Positions 63,827 through 64,000 of a stretch of DNA of 64,000 bases are shown piece by piece. The translations under genes and the position numbers were made by a program. Under the pieces are notes generated by a model. The model had not been told where the DNA came from. It did no database searches and was given only the letters and a program-made list of their open reading frames with translations. The stretch's first letter is position 1; the number at the start of each line of letters is the position of its first letter. This stretch comes from Heliopora coerulea (taxonomy: Eukaryota > Cnidaria > Anthozoa > Scleralcyonacea > Helioporidae), in assembly GCA_030142905.1 (NCBI GenBank), contig JASJOG010000029.1:2352001-2416000 (forward strand), given 5' to 3'.

Positions 63827-64000
63827 TTGAAAAATTTATTGTTATTAAGAAAGAAATATCTTAAACACTTCAGGAAAACGACAAATTTTTTCAAAGTAAA
63901 CATGTTTCGGCAAACTTATGCCATCTTCAGTACAATATAAAACTAACAAACTATTTACAGGCTATATATGTGATTGCGATATGCTAATTAAGATACCAGA
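63827..64000 (-). mobile_element. PLE terminal fragment (pLTR), runs off the window
   Basis: Contains a hammerhead core at 63901-63930 and no coding sequence. It abuts the LINE fragment. Confidence 0.55.
63901..63930 (-). ncRNA. Hammerhead ribozyme motif
   Basis: Minus strand: CTGAAGA, TGGCA...TGCC stem, GAAAC, ATG. Both core boxes are intact with a 4-bp GGCA/TGCC stem. Confidence 0.62.

Overview
This window is animal nuclear DNA, most likely from an octocoral (soft coral, sea pen or gorgonian). It is AT-rich, has no operons, and is packed with LINEs, Penelope-like elements (PLEs), tRNA-derived SINEs and relics of ISL2EU, piggyBac, hAT and tyrosine-recombinase (Crypton-type) transposons. The diagnostic gene is a single-exon class I terpene cyclase at 52012-53244 (+). 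Among animals, genome-encoded class I terpene cyclases of this shape, often near cytochrome P450 genes, are known from octocorals. That assignment rests on family knowledge; no search was run.

Host genes. Only three convincing host protein-coding genes are visible: two intronless microsomal CYP2-clan-like P450 paralogs (7170-8645 and 35033-36508, both minus, 491 codons each, about 91% identical) and the terpene cyclase. Together they look like part of a terpene biosynthetic cluster: the cyclase would build a hydrocarbon or alcohol scaffold from a prenyl diphosphate and the ER-bound P450s would oxidise it. The P450s differ mainly in the substrate-recognition regions, which suggests that they act on different positions or substrates.

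Layout. 1-1880: relic of a tyrosine-recombinase transposon. 1881-19195: copy A of a large segmental duplication. It carries P450-A and is expanded by an ISL2EU element, a piggyBac relic, two hairpin MITEs, a MITE, a PLE fragment and a second recombinase relic that itself holds a TA-flanked element and a hAT end. 19300-31690: a retroelement pile. It holds a PLE fragment, a LINE (+) with a PLE nested inside it, a second LINE (-) meeting the first tail to tail in a TATC-type microsatellite, and another PLE. 32118-33118: two SINEs. 33119-45453: copy B of the duplication, with P450-B. It lacks copy A's insertions but holds a full-length LINE with both ORFs open (37009-42440). 45705-51200: SINE, complete hAT element with 8-bp target duplications, PLE 3' part. 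52012-53244: terpene cyclase. 53500-55790: third recombinase relic, broken by a palindromic PLE insertion and a hAT MITE. 55800-64000: mostly non-coding, with MITEs, microsatellites, PLE, SINE and LINE fragments.

The two P450 duplicates act as filled-site and empty-site references for each other, so several transposon ends can be called to the base. Many PLE ends carry hammerhead-ribozyme-like cores, as is known for this retroelement class. No rRNA, CRISPR or bacterial-type features were seen.
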